Source of the DNA: a virus | Direction: 5' to 3' (one strand) | DNA: 56,440 bases | IMG/VR virus record: IMGVR_UViG_3300038701_000314 | Coordinates: 1 to 56,440 of that record | In this document: one piece after another, positions 1-7,359 of the stretch | Layout of the letters: each line of letters starts with the position of its first letter | How positions within the stretch are numbered: the stretch's first letter is position 1 | Notes under the pieces: model-generated | The model's input: the letters and a program-made list of their open reading frames with translations, nothing else | Database searches by the model: none | Told to the model about the DNA's origin: nothing | Translations under genes and position numbers: made by a program

Positions 1-161
1 AACTCCCACCCTGCTTTATACGCACAGTAGAGTTCATCTCTCCAGTCTTTAAGTTTCATATTGTGGTAGTTGTCTTCAATAAGCTCCCATTCAGTGAAGT
101 TCCCAAAACCTGAAGGACGGCCAAGGTAAAGTGAAAACTCGGTTATAAGATTTCTACTCAT
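1..161 (-). CDS. Hypothetical protein, N-terminal part only
   Basis: Open from an ATG at 161 to the window edge, so the C-terminus is missing. The visible 53 residues begin MSRNLITEFSLYLGRPSGF and are rich in Trp, Tyr and charged residues, with no motif I recognise. The start overlaps the stop of the upstream gene (154-372) by 8 bases, as is usual in this operon, and GGAGAG lies just upstream as a ribosome binding site. Function unknown. Confidence 0.6.
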   Translation of the reverse strand, partial: MSRNLITEFSLYLGRPSGFGNFTEWELIEDNYHNMKLKDWRDELYCAYKAGWE

Positions 162-372
162 TTAACTCTCCTTTAAAAACCCACATCAGTTTAGTCTGTA
201 AGCTGCTTTTCTTTAGTTTTCTATACTTGGTTAGATCTTTCATATCCTTTAAAAACAACTCTTCTGCGGAAGCATTTATTTCTAAGTTCTGCTCTTCTGT
301 TTTACCCCTCGGAACAAGAACTACTTCTGCATCACCCCAAGGGGTTACAATAATTGTCTGTAGGTTTTTCAT
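154..372 (-). CDS. Small hypothetical protein, 72 aa
   Basis: A 72-residue protein in the leftward early operon, preceded by AAAGGAG before the ATG. The N-terminal third is beta-like (TIIVTPWGDAEVVLVPRG) and the C-terminal half is basic and helical. No family recognised. Tight packing with its neighbours (8-base overlap downstream, 11-base gap upstream) supports it being a real gene. Confidence 0.65.
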   Translation of the reverse strand: MKNLQTIIVTPWGDAEVVLVPRGKTEEQNLEINASAEELFLKDMKDLTKYRKLKKSSLQTKLMWVFKGELNE

Positions 373-383
373 CTAGTTCTCCT

Positions 384-734
384 TTAAAAAAGATCATCCT
401 CTACGTTCTCAGGTTCTTCTCCGTTCTGGAGCATCTTATGCCAAGCGTACAGACAGTCATAGCACTCAGGGTGGATATAACCAGTGCCGTGCATACCCTT
501 CCACAAGGTCCACTCGATTGGTCCCGTATCCCAAGTAAACCCGAAGTCTACCCAATACCTTTGGTCTTCATCTAGGTACTCACCCGGTAGACGGTTGTAC
601 ACTACCTCACAGAGTTGCACAAACATATCGTAGTCGTCTACCTCAGGAAAAGGGATACGCTTGAAGTTCTTGCTAAGAGGTGGCTTACCTTCTTGCTTCC
701 TCAGGAAGTTAACTAGTCCGTTCTTAGGTTTCAT
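384..734 (-). CDS. Hypothetical protein with N-terminal shared peptide, 116 aa
   Basis: It begins MKPKNGLVNFLRKQEGKPP, the N-terminal form of a short basic amphipathic peptide found at the ends of about ten other small proteins in this arm (compare 12383-12667 and 11881-12396). The rest is acidic and rich in Trp, Tyr and Asp, with a Cys pair near residue 91 (PECYDC) and an acidic tail. The start overlaps the stop of the upstream gene by 11 bases. I do not recognise a domain; the shared peptide suggests a common partner or location, which is inference. Confidence 0.7.
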   Translation of the reverse strand: MKPKNGLVNFLRKQEGKPPLSKNFKRIPFPEVDDYDMFVQLCEVVYNRLPGEYLDEDQRYWVDFGFTWDTGPIEWTLWKGMHGTGYIHPECYDCLYAWHKMLQNGEEPENVEDDLF

Positions 735-1071
735 CTTTCAGAATCCAATCCCAGTTGTTTTTAATCCACTCTTGGTCCTCTAAGAGTTCTACTTTATCCC
801 CGTGTTTGTCTTTAAGTTGTGAGTAGATACCAGCAGTCATACCACCCAGTCGATAGGAGTCTACGTAGCACATGTAGCAAGAACCACTAGAACCGTAGAA
901 GTACCAATAGTCCCCGTCGAACTCATGTCGAGTGATACCTGAGTTCATTCGCCATGAGTCACCATCTAGGTATCCTCCTGACCAATCTGCTAGTACTCTA
1001 TAGTGAGGGTCATCGCCTGTAATCTTCAGGATTACCCAGTAGTTTGGTGTGTAAGTAGTCGAGTTTGTCAT
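724..1071 (-). CDS. Hypothetical protein, 115 aa
   Basis: A 115-residue protein with many aromatic residues and Gly (GGYLDGDSWRMNS; WYFYGSSGSCYMCYVD). It contains a CxxC pair near residue 65 but no second pair, so a zinc site is not shown. GAGGAGTAACC lies upstream of the ATG. No family recognised; it sits in the early operon between two other small unknowns. Confidence 0.65.
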   Translation of the reverse strand: MTNSTTYTPNYWVILKITGDDPHYRVLADWSGGYLDGDSWRMNSGITRHEFDGDYWYFYGSSGSCYMCYVDSYRLGGMTAGIYSQLKDKHGDKVELLEDQEWIKNNWDWILKDET

Positions 1072-1098
1072 AGTAGTGGTTACTCCTCCTCAGGTTTA

Positions 1099-1266
1099 CT
1101 AGTCATGTACTTCTACTTTCTTTACATATGAGTTGAGATAAAAATCTTTGTCGGTGTACCTTTTGCTTTCCCGAAACTTGAGAGCAGACTCCTCTGACTT
1201 AAAGATCATATTGAGTACATCTTCGTAAGCTTGTGTAGTGAAGAATAAACAGTGAACGTAGGTCAT
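1099..1266 (-). CDS. Small hypothetical protein, 55 aa
   Basis: A 55-codon frame that begins MTYVHCLFFTTQAYEDVLN. It has AAAGGAGTAAAC upstream of its ATG, and that ATG abuts the stop of gene 1267-1452. The sequence is mixed alpha/beta, ending in a basic stretch (YVKKVEVHD). It fills an otherwise empty 195-base gap, which supports it. Function unknown. Confidence 0.6.
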   Translation of the reverse strand: MTYVHCLFFTTQAYEDVLNMIFKSEESALKFRESKRYTDKDFYLNSYVKKVEVHD

Positions 1267-1452
1267 TTAGTTTACTCCTTTTCTTTTATTAATAAGTTTA
1301 GTCCACTCTTGAAACTCAAGGTACTCTACATCAGTCCGTGGGTCTGAGTAACACCAAGCATCGTAGTGACTCACTGTTTTTGCTTCGAGAGTATCTCGGC
1401 ACACCTCAAAGACCATCTTATCATAACAACGAACAACCAGTGGCCGCGGCAT
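1267..1452 (-). CDS. Small hypothetical protein, 61 aa
   Basis: A 61-residue protein starting MPRPLVVRCYDKMVFEVC, with AAAAGGAGACACTTT before the ATG. It is encoded immediately downstream of the primase-helicase with a 13-base gap, so it is very probably co-transcribed with it. No recognisable domain. Confidence 0.6.
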   Translation of the reverse strand: MPRPLVVRCYDKMVFEVCRDTLEAKTVSHYDAWCYSDPRTDVEYLEFQEWTKLINKRKGVN

Positions 1453-1465
1453 AAAGTGTCTCCTT

Positions 1466-3001
1466 TTAAAACGGCAACAAGCGTTCCTTCATAGTGAATG
1501 TCTTGAGGTCAAAGAGCATAGCCCCACCATTCCCTGTGATAGACGCTGGTCGGTTCTTCTCTACCTTGATGTAAGTAGTATTACTCTCATCAAAGTTTTC
1601 GTTGTCGATATCACGCTCAAGGTCAATGATTACAGAGGCTCGTTGACCAATCATCTTACAGTACTTAGGGTCACCATTGTCGTTAGTGTGGGCGATAGTC
1701 ACAATACCAATACCAAGACTAGCTGCAAGTTTTGATAGGCGAACAGACAAGTCAGCCAAGGATTGTTCTTTACCTTCCTCTGAGCTTGATGTGATTACAT
1801 CTTGTATAGGCTCAAAGAATACAAACTTACAACCACATACCTCAGAGAAGTACCTGATCTGGTCACACAGTTCGTCTGCACCCTCTGAGTCGTCAAGGTA
1901 AAACTGGTAGAAGTTCTCATCTTTAGTCAAGTCAACAATAGCGTCCTGCACTTCTTGGTCTTTCTTCTTACCTTCAATGATATCATCACGAGTAAGATCG
2001 TCCTTAAGGTGGTAAGACACAAGGCCCAAGAGGGAACGCTTCTTTGTCTCCTCTAGGTGCCAAGAGGCGATAGGTACGTTAAGCTGAAGCATCTGGTGCT
2101 CAAGGTAACGCATGAACTCAGTTTTACCCCGTCCGGTCGGAGCCTTGATGACTGTGAACTGACCTTGCATAAGCCCTAGGATTTTATCATCTAGTGCCTC
2201 GATACCCGTAGGAACGAACTCATGCTTAGGGGAGTCTTTGTAGAGAGACAAGAACTGGTCAGGGGTGTTCAATACGTTAGGTGGTGTATACTTCTTAGCA
2301 TTCATCCAAGCGTAGAGATAATCTGAGGACTCCCCGGCTTCAAGGTACTCGTTAGGGTCTTTGTGCTTAGTCATTGGTACTCGGTAACACTTACCGGGGA
2401 ATGCCTTGGTGAGTAGCTCCGCTGTCTTGTCCCCTGCCTCATCGTTGTCTGTCGAGATAATAATACTATCAAAGGACTTGAGGTAGTTGTAGCACTTAGG
2501 GTTCTTGAGTACCTGTTTGATAGTACCAGCACCGGGGAGGGCTACTACAGGCCAACGATCACCTAGCATCTGGATAGAACTAAGCCAGTCGTCTTCACCT
2601 TCTACGATAGTAAGCTTCTTGGAGGTGCCTGCATTGAAGAAGTCCATACCGAGAAGATGGTCATTGGTGAACCCTTTGTTACGGGAGAAGTCCTTGGGCA
2701 GAATACGTACCTTGGGTCGATGGGGGTAGGGGTACACACGGGTAACCTCCTTACCGTCAGCGTCTACACCTGTCAGTACGTTATACTTCTCAGTCAGTTC
2801 CTTGGAGATACCTCGGTACCCCCTGTGTTCTAGTGTTAGATCGGATTGATCGTATGATTCCACTTGTTGTTTAGCTCCTTTAAACTCAGGGTTATACCCT
2901 TTGAAACATTGGTGACAATAGGTACCACCATTGTCAAATATAGTCAAACACTCATGTCCACCACAGTCAGGACAGGTCTTATGTGTCTCTTTTGCTGTCA
3001 C
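1466..3001 (-). CDS. Primase-helicase, T7 gp4 type
   Basis: A 511-residue replication protein. Residues about 10-35 hold a Cys/His zinc motif (CPDCGG then CHQC), as in the T7 gp4 primase zinc domain. A TOPRIM region follows, with VEGEDD near residue 135 and STDNDEAGD near 184. A RecA-type helicase domain begins with Walker A APTGRGKT near residue 286. Members of this family unwind DNA as hexamers at the fork and lay down RNA primers. It is the only core replisome component in the window; a polymerase must lie outside. The next gene downstream in the transcript is 1267-1452, and the RNA ligase precedes it. Architecture and length fit the family well. I have not checked every catalytic residue of the primase half, so primase activity is less certain than helicase. 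Confidence 0.93.
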   Translation of the reverse strand: MTAKETHKTCPDCGGHECLTIFDNGGTYCHQCFKGYNPEFKGAKQQVESYDQSDLTLEHRGYRGISKELTEKYNVLTGVDADGKEVTRVYPYPHRPKVRILPKDFSRNKGFTNDHLLGMDFFNAGTSKKLTIVEGEDDWLSSIQMLGDRWPVVALPGAGTIKQVLKNPKCYNYLKSFDSIIISTDNDEAGDKTAELLTKAFPGKCYRVPMTKHKDPNEYLEAGESSDYLYAWMNAKKYTPPNVLNTPDQFLSLYKDSPKHEFVPTGIEALDDKILGLMQGQFTVIKAPTGRGKTEFMRYLEHQMLQLNVPIASWHLEETKKRSLLGLVSYHLKDDLTRDDIIEGKKKDQEVQDAIVDLTKDENFYQFYLDDSEGADELCDQIRYFSEVCGCKFVFFEPIQDVITSSSEEGKEQSLADLSVRLSKLAASLGIGIVTIAHTNDNGDPKYCKMIGQRASVIIDLERDIDNENFDESNTTYIKVEKNRPASITGNGGAMLFDLKTFTMKERLLPF

Positions 3002-3889
3002 TTAGAACAACTCCGGTTTTACTTCTTTCACCTTTTGAAATGTTAGGCGTTGAAGGTACTTGAAGTCGATCTTAGGGTTCTTGTGTTTCTTAAGAATCTC
3101 CCACATTTCCTCTTTAATAAGGTCGTAGTATACCGTGTTAAGTAGACGAGGGATAGCTTTGCTCGACCAACCATCCTCGTTCTTAATTTTCTCGTATACT
3201 TTATTTACTAGGTGCTCTGTTACGAACTCATTGGCAATACGCTCCTCATCCGTGATACCTCCTAGTTCAGTCCCACCCATCTCCTTTACGTGTAAGTCCT
3301 TGAATGTATTTGTGATTACTTTAGCCCAAGTCTCACGCCCAAAGCGGTTAGACCAACCATAGTTTTTAATAACTACACCTTCACCAACTCCCTTACCGTC
3401 CTCGATCATGAAGGTATTTCGGTCAACAGACTTTCGGAATGTCTCATCATCTCCGTTCTTCACAGTAGCTATGCAAGGAACATAATCAAATCCGTAGAGG
3501 TCTAGAGTCGCTTTATAGTCATTGTATGGGATGTAATCACCGCAAGGATCAACTACATCAAAGATGTAAAACCTGCGCCAAGCATCCTCACGGTAAGTCT
3601 TTAAACTATGCGGAACAAGCCATTCACCGTAGAGGTAGTGCTCAGGGTAGTCTGTAAAGAAAGCGACAAACATATCACTGTTGTCGATCACCCAACGAAA
3701 GAAACCTGCGTTATCGTTTTCTAGTGTTAGTTCACGGTTACGGGAACCACCCTTAAGGTTACCTTCAGAGTCCATCCAGACAGAGGCGTTAGTGCCGTCA
3801 AGCTTAGGGAATACGTGGCATACCCCAGATTGAATACCTTCCACTTCACTTGTACCTAGACGTTCTAGGTGTTGGTATTTTTTAAACAT
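3002..3889 (-). CDS. RNA ligase, nucleotidyltransferase superfamily
   Basis: A 295-residue protein with the ordered motifs of the ATP-dependent ligase superfamily. Motif I is KLDGTN near residue 39 (the Lys is the adenylated residue), motif III FYIFDVV near residue 112, motif IV GEGVVIKNY near 188 and motif V WAKVI near 206. The KxDGTN form and size resemble T4 Rnl2-like RNA ligases, which seal nicked or cleaved RNA, including tRNAs cut by host defences. I start it at 3889 because AAGGAGAAGAGT precedes that ATG; a longer reading from 3916 would add nine residues without a better site. It lies directly upstream of the primase-helicase. A DNA ligase role is less likely because no OB-fold or BRCT extension is seen. 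Confidence 0.85.
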   Translation of the reverse strand: MFKKYQHLERLGTSEVEGIQSGVCHVFPKLDGTNASVWMDSEGNLKGGSRNRELTLENDNAGFFRWVIDNSDMFVAFFTDYPEHYLYGEWLVPHSLKTYREDAWRRFYIFDVVDPCGDYIPYNDYKATLDLYGFDYVPCIATVKNGDDETFRKSVDRNTFMIEDGKGVGEGVVIKNYGWSNRFGRETWAKVITNTFKDLHVKEMGGTELGGITDEERIANEFVTEHLVNKVYEKIKNEDGWSSKAIPRLLNTVYYDLIKEEMWEILKKHKNPKIDFKYLQRLTFQKVKEVKPELF

Positions 3890-4095
3890 ACTCTTCTCCT
3901 TTTCTTTCGTTGTCATTCAAACCTTCCTGTAGTAGCCAAAGCATTTCCTCTGCTTCACTTTTGTTTTGAAGCAACCACCTAGCTATATCAGCTAGACTCA
4001 TTGCATCGTCAAAACATACGTACTTTATTTTACCCTCGAATCCCTTATCGACTAGAATTGTAACCGGGTCTGTTTTAACTTCAGGTATAAGTCAT
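3882..4095 (-). pseudogene. Small gene with a +1 frameshift at codon 5
   Basis: A good ribosome binding site (AGAAGGAA) and ATG at 4095 open a frame that stops after four codons (ATG ACT TAT ACC TGA). Dropping the T of that TGA gives a continuous 70-residue protein that reads like a normal phage gene (VTILVDKGFEGKIKYV, then SLADIARWLLQNKSEAEEML). It ends at 3882, overlapping the RNA ligase start by 8 bases as other genes here do. The long frame itself has no ATG or GTG start near its beginning. It could be a disabled gene, a sequencing error, or a programmed +1 shift at a UGA codon; the sequence alone does not decide. Confidence 0.5.
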
Positions 4096-4172
4096 TTCCT
4101 TCTACTCCATAGTTCAGCTAGGATTATCGGTAGTACGTATACTACGAGTATTAGTAGTACTAGTTCGAACAA
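4092..4172 (-). CDS. Candidate 26-aa membrane peptide
   Basis: A TTG-started frame encoding 26 residues, almost all hydrophobic (ELVLLILVVYVLPIILAEL) and ending in the basic SRRK. It would make a single transmembrane helix. AGGA sits 8 bases before the TTG, and its TGA overlaps the ATG of the next small gene in the classical ATGA arrangement, which suggests translational coupling. Too short to support by homology, so the call rests on composition and spacing. Confidence 0.35.
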   Translation of the reverse strand: MFELVLLILVVYVLPIILAELWSRRK

Positions 4173-4177
4173 TAGTT

Positions 4178-4585
4178 TTATCCTAACAGTTGGTAAATGT
4201 GGTACAGTTGAGTCTGACCTTCAGGTACAGCTACCATACCTTGAGGTTCAACCTGATAATAAGGTGGTGGCGTAACCTCTACAGAGTCGTCACCTGAGGT
4301 CCACTCATAGGATATTGTAACTGTGAGTCCTTCAAATGTCAAGGTAAAATCTTCACTGTCACTAGGGCCATGTACAGGAGTGTTGTAGTAGGTCACTGTA
4401 GCTACAGCATTAGGTACCTGGGGCGGGCCTAACAGGATGTACCCGTAGTCCCCTGCTGAAGACAGGTCGGGGTATACTCTCATACTCTCAGTTGACTCAG
4501 GGTTGTAAGGTTGTACATAGTCTGAGGCTTCAGCCATACAAGCACTGAGAGCAAAGAGTAGAGCTAACATAGGTTCTTTAATCAT
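4178..4585 (-). CDS. Early lipoprotein, 135 aa
   Basis: The start at 4585 gives MIKEPMLALLFALSACMAE: a short signal peptide with lipobox LSAC, so Cys16 should be lipidated after signal peptidase II cleavage. The mature protein is about 120 residues, acidic and beta-rich with a Pro-rich stretch (VTPPPYYQVEPQG). GGAGACGAAAG precedes this ATG; an upstream in-frame ATG at 4615 would disrupt the signal peptide. It lies in the early arm, far from the lysis genes, so a role in the infected cell envelope such as superinfection exclusion is plausible but unproven. Confidence 0.75.
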   Translation of the reverse strand: MIKEPMLALLFALSACMAEASDYVQPYNPESTESMRVYPDLSSAGDYGYILLGPPQVPNAVATVTYYNTPVHGPSDSEDFTLTFEGLTVTISYEWTSGDDSVEVTPPPYYQVEPQGMVAVPEGQTQLYHIYQLLG

Positions 4586-4748
4586 CTTTCGTCTCCATAC
4601 CTGTGGGTTCATCACCTAGGATAATTTCTTGGATATCTTCTTCCCTCAGGTCTCCAATAGCTTGTCGGATAGCATCTTCACATGGGAAGCAATGCCAATC
4701 ATTATAGACAAACCTAGTCTCTTGTCGGTCACAGATAGAACATTTCAT
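4578..4748 (-). CDS. Small zinc-ribbon-like protein, 56 aa
   Basis: Starts MKCSICDRQETRFVYN and has a second pair in WHCFPCEDA, giving CxxC-x14-CxxC, a typical treble-clef or zinc-ribbon spacing. The remainder is an acidic helix. The ATG overlaps the stop of 4748-5020 (TGATG), and its own stop overlaps the lipoprotein start, so the three genes are translationally linked. Possible nucleic-acid or protein binding; no target can be named. Confidence 0.65.
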   Translation of the reverse strand: MKCSICDRQETRFVYNDWHCFPCEDAIRQAIGDLREEDIQEIILGDEPTGMETKDD

Positions 4749-5020
4749 CAAGCTGCTCCTTTAAGTTCGTCTAGTTTACGGATGTGGCTCACGAAACCTT
4801 TCTTTTCCTTAGGGAGTGGTTCAAACCAGTTGGAACTGTAACACAAACAAAAGTCTCCGTTATCCTCAAAGGTGTGAAATGGTACCGTTATGTCCTTCCT
4901 GTTCGTTAGAAGAGCAGCACCCCCAAGGGTTTTAGCTACGTAGTAGACAGCCCCTACAGTATCGTGGGTATAGCAACTATCTAATAGTCTTACTTTGTCT
5001 CCGGGTTGTAGTTCAGTCAT
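4748..5020 (-). CDS. SH3-like small protein with C-terminal shared peptide, 90 aa
   Basis: The N-terminus reads MTELQPGDKVRLLDSCYTHDTVG, the GDxV start of an SH3-like beta barrel as in other small proteins of this arm. The C-terminus is PKEKKGFVSHIRKLDEL, a divergent member of the recurring terminal peptide (consensus KPKG-I-x-x-F-I-R-K-V-E), with His in place of the usual Phe. Acidic and aromatic residues dominate the middle. Function unknown; the peptide links it to 7356-7598, 7931-8161, 12651-12965, 13816-14094 and 14675-14947. Confidence 0.7.
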   Translation of the reverse strand: MTELQPGDKVRLLDSCYTHDTVGAVYYVAKTLGGAALLTNRKDITVPFHTFEDNGDFCLCYSSNWFEPLPKEKKGFVSHIRKLDELKGAA

Positions 5021-5205
5021 TCAGTTATCTCCTCAGGATCAGCAGGCTCAAGGTGCCAAACGTAGTTACAGTCATATACATTTTCTACTCTCTTACATGT
5101 TGTCTCCGAGACCCACATAATAAAAAAAGTACCAATGCTAAAGAAAGATATAAGTGAGGAGACAAGAAACCATACTCCAATTAGAGGGTGTACTTGGTTA
5201 TTCAT
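5017..5205 (-). CDS. Small membrane protein, 62 aa
   Basis: One long hydrophobic segment (residues about 9-31, LIGVWFLVSSLISFFSIG onward) forms one transmembrane helix, followed by a tail with two Cys (TTCKRVENVYDCNY) and an acidic end. The short Asn/Gln N-terminus suggests the tail faces the periplasm, where the two Cys could pair; this is inference. It overlaps both neighbours by 4 bases. No family recognised. Confidence 0.6.
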   Translation of the reverse strand: MNNQVHPLIGVWFLVSSLISFFSIGTFFIMWVSETTCKRVENVYDCNYVWHLEPADPEEITE

Positions 5206-6026
5206 ACGTCAGGTCCTTCTACCAGAGCCTTAGCACTTACAGGCCATTGTTCTTTCAGGTGCTTATACACTTCCTGTGCCACCAGTCGTGCTTCATACTG
5301 GGCCTCGGGGTGCAACCGTAGCTGACACATCTTGGCGAAGGCCCCTAGTGTACCGCTCCAAGTCCACTCAGTCATTGTACTTTGAGGCAGTACCATACGT
5401 GCTTGTTCAGGTGCTACTCCTTGTCGGATAAACTCTTCGAAAACCTCTCTAGCTTTACCCCAAATCTGCTCGTACTCACTGTCCACAACACCTTGAGCAG
5501 GTCCAATTACAGGTTCCTCAAGACTACCCTGCTTCTTGTTAGGTGCAGCTTTACGCCAGTAGTCAGGCTCGTAGAACTCGATACCGTCAGTGATATACCT
5601 ACGAGAGAACTCAGACATGATAAGGTACTCATGTTTTACCAACTGCGCTCTACAAAAGATCGGAGCCTTAACCTCGAAGCTGATGAACGTATGGTTAAAC
5701 GGGGTATCATGAGTAGGGGTATTACGCCACTGCCAGAGCATCTCCTTAAGTTTCTCAGTGTACTCCTCTTCTCCGATACACTCAACATCACCACAGAAAG
5801 CTTCAAAGTCATCCGCAGCCATACCACGAGCTAGGAACTCGATAAGTCGTTTGTCTTTGTCTTTGAGTTCTCTGCGCTCGAAGTAAGGCCCGTCTACAGT
5901 CTCTTGGCCTACCTTAAGGTCCCACTCACTACGAGTGTTGAAAGACCTACGGGCGGCGTTACAGACTGAGAGGTCGGTACCTGTAGGTGGTGTGTCGGGG
6001 TTAATTTTCACTTGGATTTTAGTCAT
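5202..6026 (-). CDS. thyX: Flavin-dependent thymidylate synthase, divergent
   Basis: A 274-residue protein of ThyX type, which methylates dUMP to dTMP with methylenetetrahydrofolate and FAD/NADPH. Family features are the signature region near residues 133-146 (KHEYLIMSEFSRRY) and a C-terminal segment with QLRLHPEAQYEAR, matching the conserved substrate-binding Arg region. The usual signature RHRxxSxNExSxRY is altered: KHE replaces RHR, Ile replaces the first Ser and Ser replaces Asn, while the E-x-S-x-R-Y half is intact. It supplies dTMP for replication alongside the class II reductase at 50615-52534. Family assignment is secure; catalytic competence should be treated with some caution. Confidence 0.88.
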   Translation of the reverse strand: MTKIQVKINPDTPPTGTDLSVCNAARRSFNTRSEWDLKVGQETVDGPYFERRELKDKDKRLIEFLARGMAADDFEAFCGDVECIGEEEYTEKLKEMLWQWRNTPTHDTPFNHTFISFEVKAPIFCRAQLVKHEYLIMSEFSRRYITDGIEFYEPDYWRKAAPNKKQGSLEEPVIGPAQGVVDSEYEQIWGKAREVFEEFIRQGVAPEQARMVLPQSTMTEWTWSGTLGAFAKMCQLRLHPEAQYEARLVAQEVYKHLKEQWPVSAKALVEGPDV

Positions 6027-6227
6027 TTACCATGTTCCTACATCTGTTACGTCAATAGTCTTTTCTTCTGTGTAAACAAGAGGCCCACCTGAGTAAAATA
6101 CAGCGTCTGTGTTCGGTCCAATGCCTGAGCCATTCTCTTTGTCTACTAGTCGTACCTGTATTAGACTAGGGTATTCTTTAAAGTGCTCGTAAAGTTTTTC
6201 TACTTGTTCTTTAGTCATAAGTGTCAT
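6027..6227 (-). CDS. Small hypothetical protein, 66 aa
   Basis: A 66-residue protein starting MTLMTKEQVEKLYEHFKEYPSL: an N-terminal helix followed by beta-like segments (LIQVRLVDKENGSG) and a short C-terminal strand. It abuts the thyX start directly. No recognised domain. Confidence 0.6.
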   Translation of the reverse strand: MTLMTKEQVEKLYEHFKEYPSLIQVRLVDKENGSGIGPNTDAVFYSGGPLVYTEEKTIDVTDVGTW

Positions 6228-6233
6228 AGTAGT

Positions 6234-6725
6234 TCACCCTTTCACAATCTTAACGTCATAGCCCAAGACTTTACTAATCTCTTCCACTGTCATTTCCTTG
6301 GTGACTGGCGGTGTATACTTCTTGGTGATCTTGAAAGCGAACACCCTTGAAGAATACGTATGGGTCCAAGTCTTAGATATCGTATTTACACCGTACACCT
6401 CGACACAACCATTAATGGTATTAAATACTTTAACCTTAACTACATCCTGAGGATGCAAAGGACATTCACCTCCACCCCACATGTACCACTTACCTTCTTC
6501 ATACTTGTGTGCTTCTTCTACCATCTTTTTATCTTCCTCTGCTAGTTCTACTGTCTTCTTGTTAATGTGAGTTTGAGTTTCTTTTAACCAAAGGTTACCA
6601 TACTTAAAACCCTCTACGGTCACCGTATAACTGCCGTTAGAAAAACTAGTACCATCTTTTCTTTTAATCTTATCTCCAATCTTAAAACACGGTAGTGCGT
6701 CGTCACTCTGTGACTTAAAACTCAT
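6234..6725 (-). CDS. SH3-like protein, paralogue of 7931-8161, 163 aa
   Basis: The N-terminal 60 residues (FKIGDKIKRKDGTSFSNGSY, then LKETQTHINKKTVEL) align residue for residue with the small protein at 7931-8161 (FKEGDRVRKVDGTPFSNG, then FETQSHLDEHKLVL). That module looks like an SH3-type beta barrel. The second half repeats a similar theme with a Trp-rich start (KWYMWGGGECP) and ends in a helix (MTVEEISKVLGYDVKIVKG). It lacks the C-terminal shared peptide that its paralogue has, so it appears to be a duplicated and extended copy. Function unknown. Confidence 0.7.
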   Translation of the reverse strand: MSFKSQSDDALPCFKIGDKIKRKDGTSFSNGSYTVTVEGFKYGNLWLKETQTHINKKTVELAEEDKKMVEEAHKYEEGKWYMWGGGECPLHPQDVVKVKVFNTINGCVEVYGVNTISKTWTHTYSSRVFAFKITKKYTPPVTKEMTVEEISKVLGYDVKIVKG

Positions 6726-6762
6726 GTCATTTTCCTATCTGGTAAATCTAGACGCTACTGCA

Positions 6763-7359
6763 TTAGTAAGCATAAGTATTTTCTTCTGTCTCTCGGTAAG
6801 GTACAGGGTCGATACCTACACGGAGGACATACTCGTTAGTCTTCATGTCGAACTCACAGAGTTGATCTACATTGTTCATCCAAGTGAAACACTCGATAGG
6901 TGTCTTGTAATACTTGGAGGGGTGTACCTTGACCTTAACCCTGTCGAAGTTGGTTTCATTCTCGTAGTAGGCGTCTAGCTCCTGCATAGCCTGAAGGTTA
7001 CAGTACACTAGCTTACCTTCCAGAGGCATAGCCCTACCCATAGTATACTCCTTAAGAGACAGGAAGTCAACATCATCCGGCTCCTCAAGACAGTAACTTG
7101 GGTAGTAACTATGGTCAGCAAAGATGTTGTACCAAGGGAGGTACTTCCTTTCGGTGATAGCGGTAGGATGCCTGATTTCTACACTCTTGGTGATATCAAC
7201 ATGACCTAGGACTGTCTTCAAGAGTCCATAGTCTTGGTTGTCATCCCAAAGGAACACAGGTATAGCTCCACCAAAGTAACGGAGGGAGGGTAGATCAGGT
7301 GTCCAGTTAGCTTGTAGATCAATGTCGATCCACTTCTTGATTGTTGTGTTAGCAGTCAT
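6763..7359 (-). CDS. Possible gamma-glutamylcyclotransferase-like protein, 198 aa
   Basis: A 198-residue protein. The segment from residue about 115 (LEGKLVYCNLQAMQELDAYY) followed by NETNFDRVKVKV resembles the late part of the GGCT/AIG2 fold: a G-x-L strand, an LD..E helix, then an R-x-x-V strand. The early part lacks the usual YGTL nucleotide; FGGAIPVFLWDDNQ occupies that place. If correct, this is a second GGCT-like protein next to the amidoligase cassette (GGCT at 10496-10942), four genes further along the operon. The match is by eye and weak; an unrelated fold is possible. Confidence 0.6.
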   Translation of the reverse strand: MTANTTIKKWIDIDLQANWTPDLPSLRYFGGAIPVFLWDDNQDYGLLKTVLGHVDITKSVEIRHPTAITERKYLPWYNIFADHSYYPSYCLEEPDDVDFLSLKEYTMGRAMPLEGKLVYCNLQAMQELDAYYENETNFDRVKVKVHPSKYYKTPIECFTWMNNVDQLCEFDMKTNEYVLRVGIDPVPYRETEENTYAY

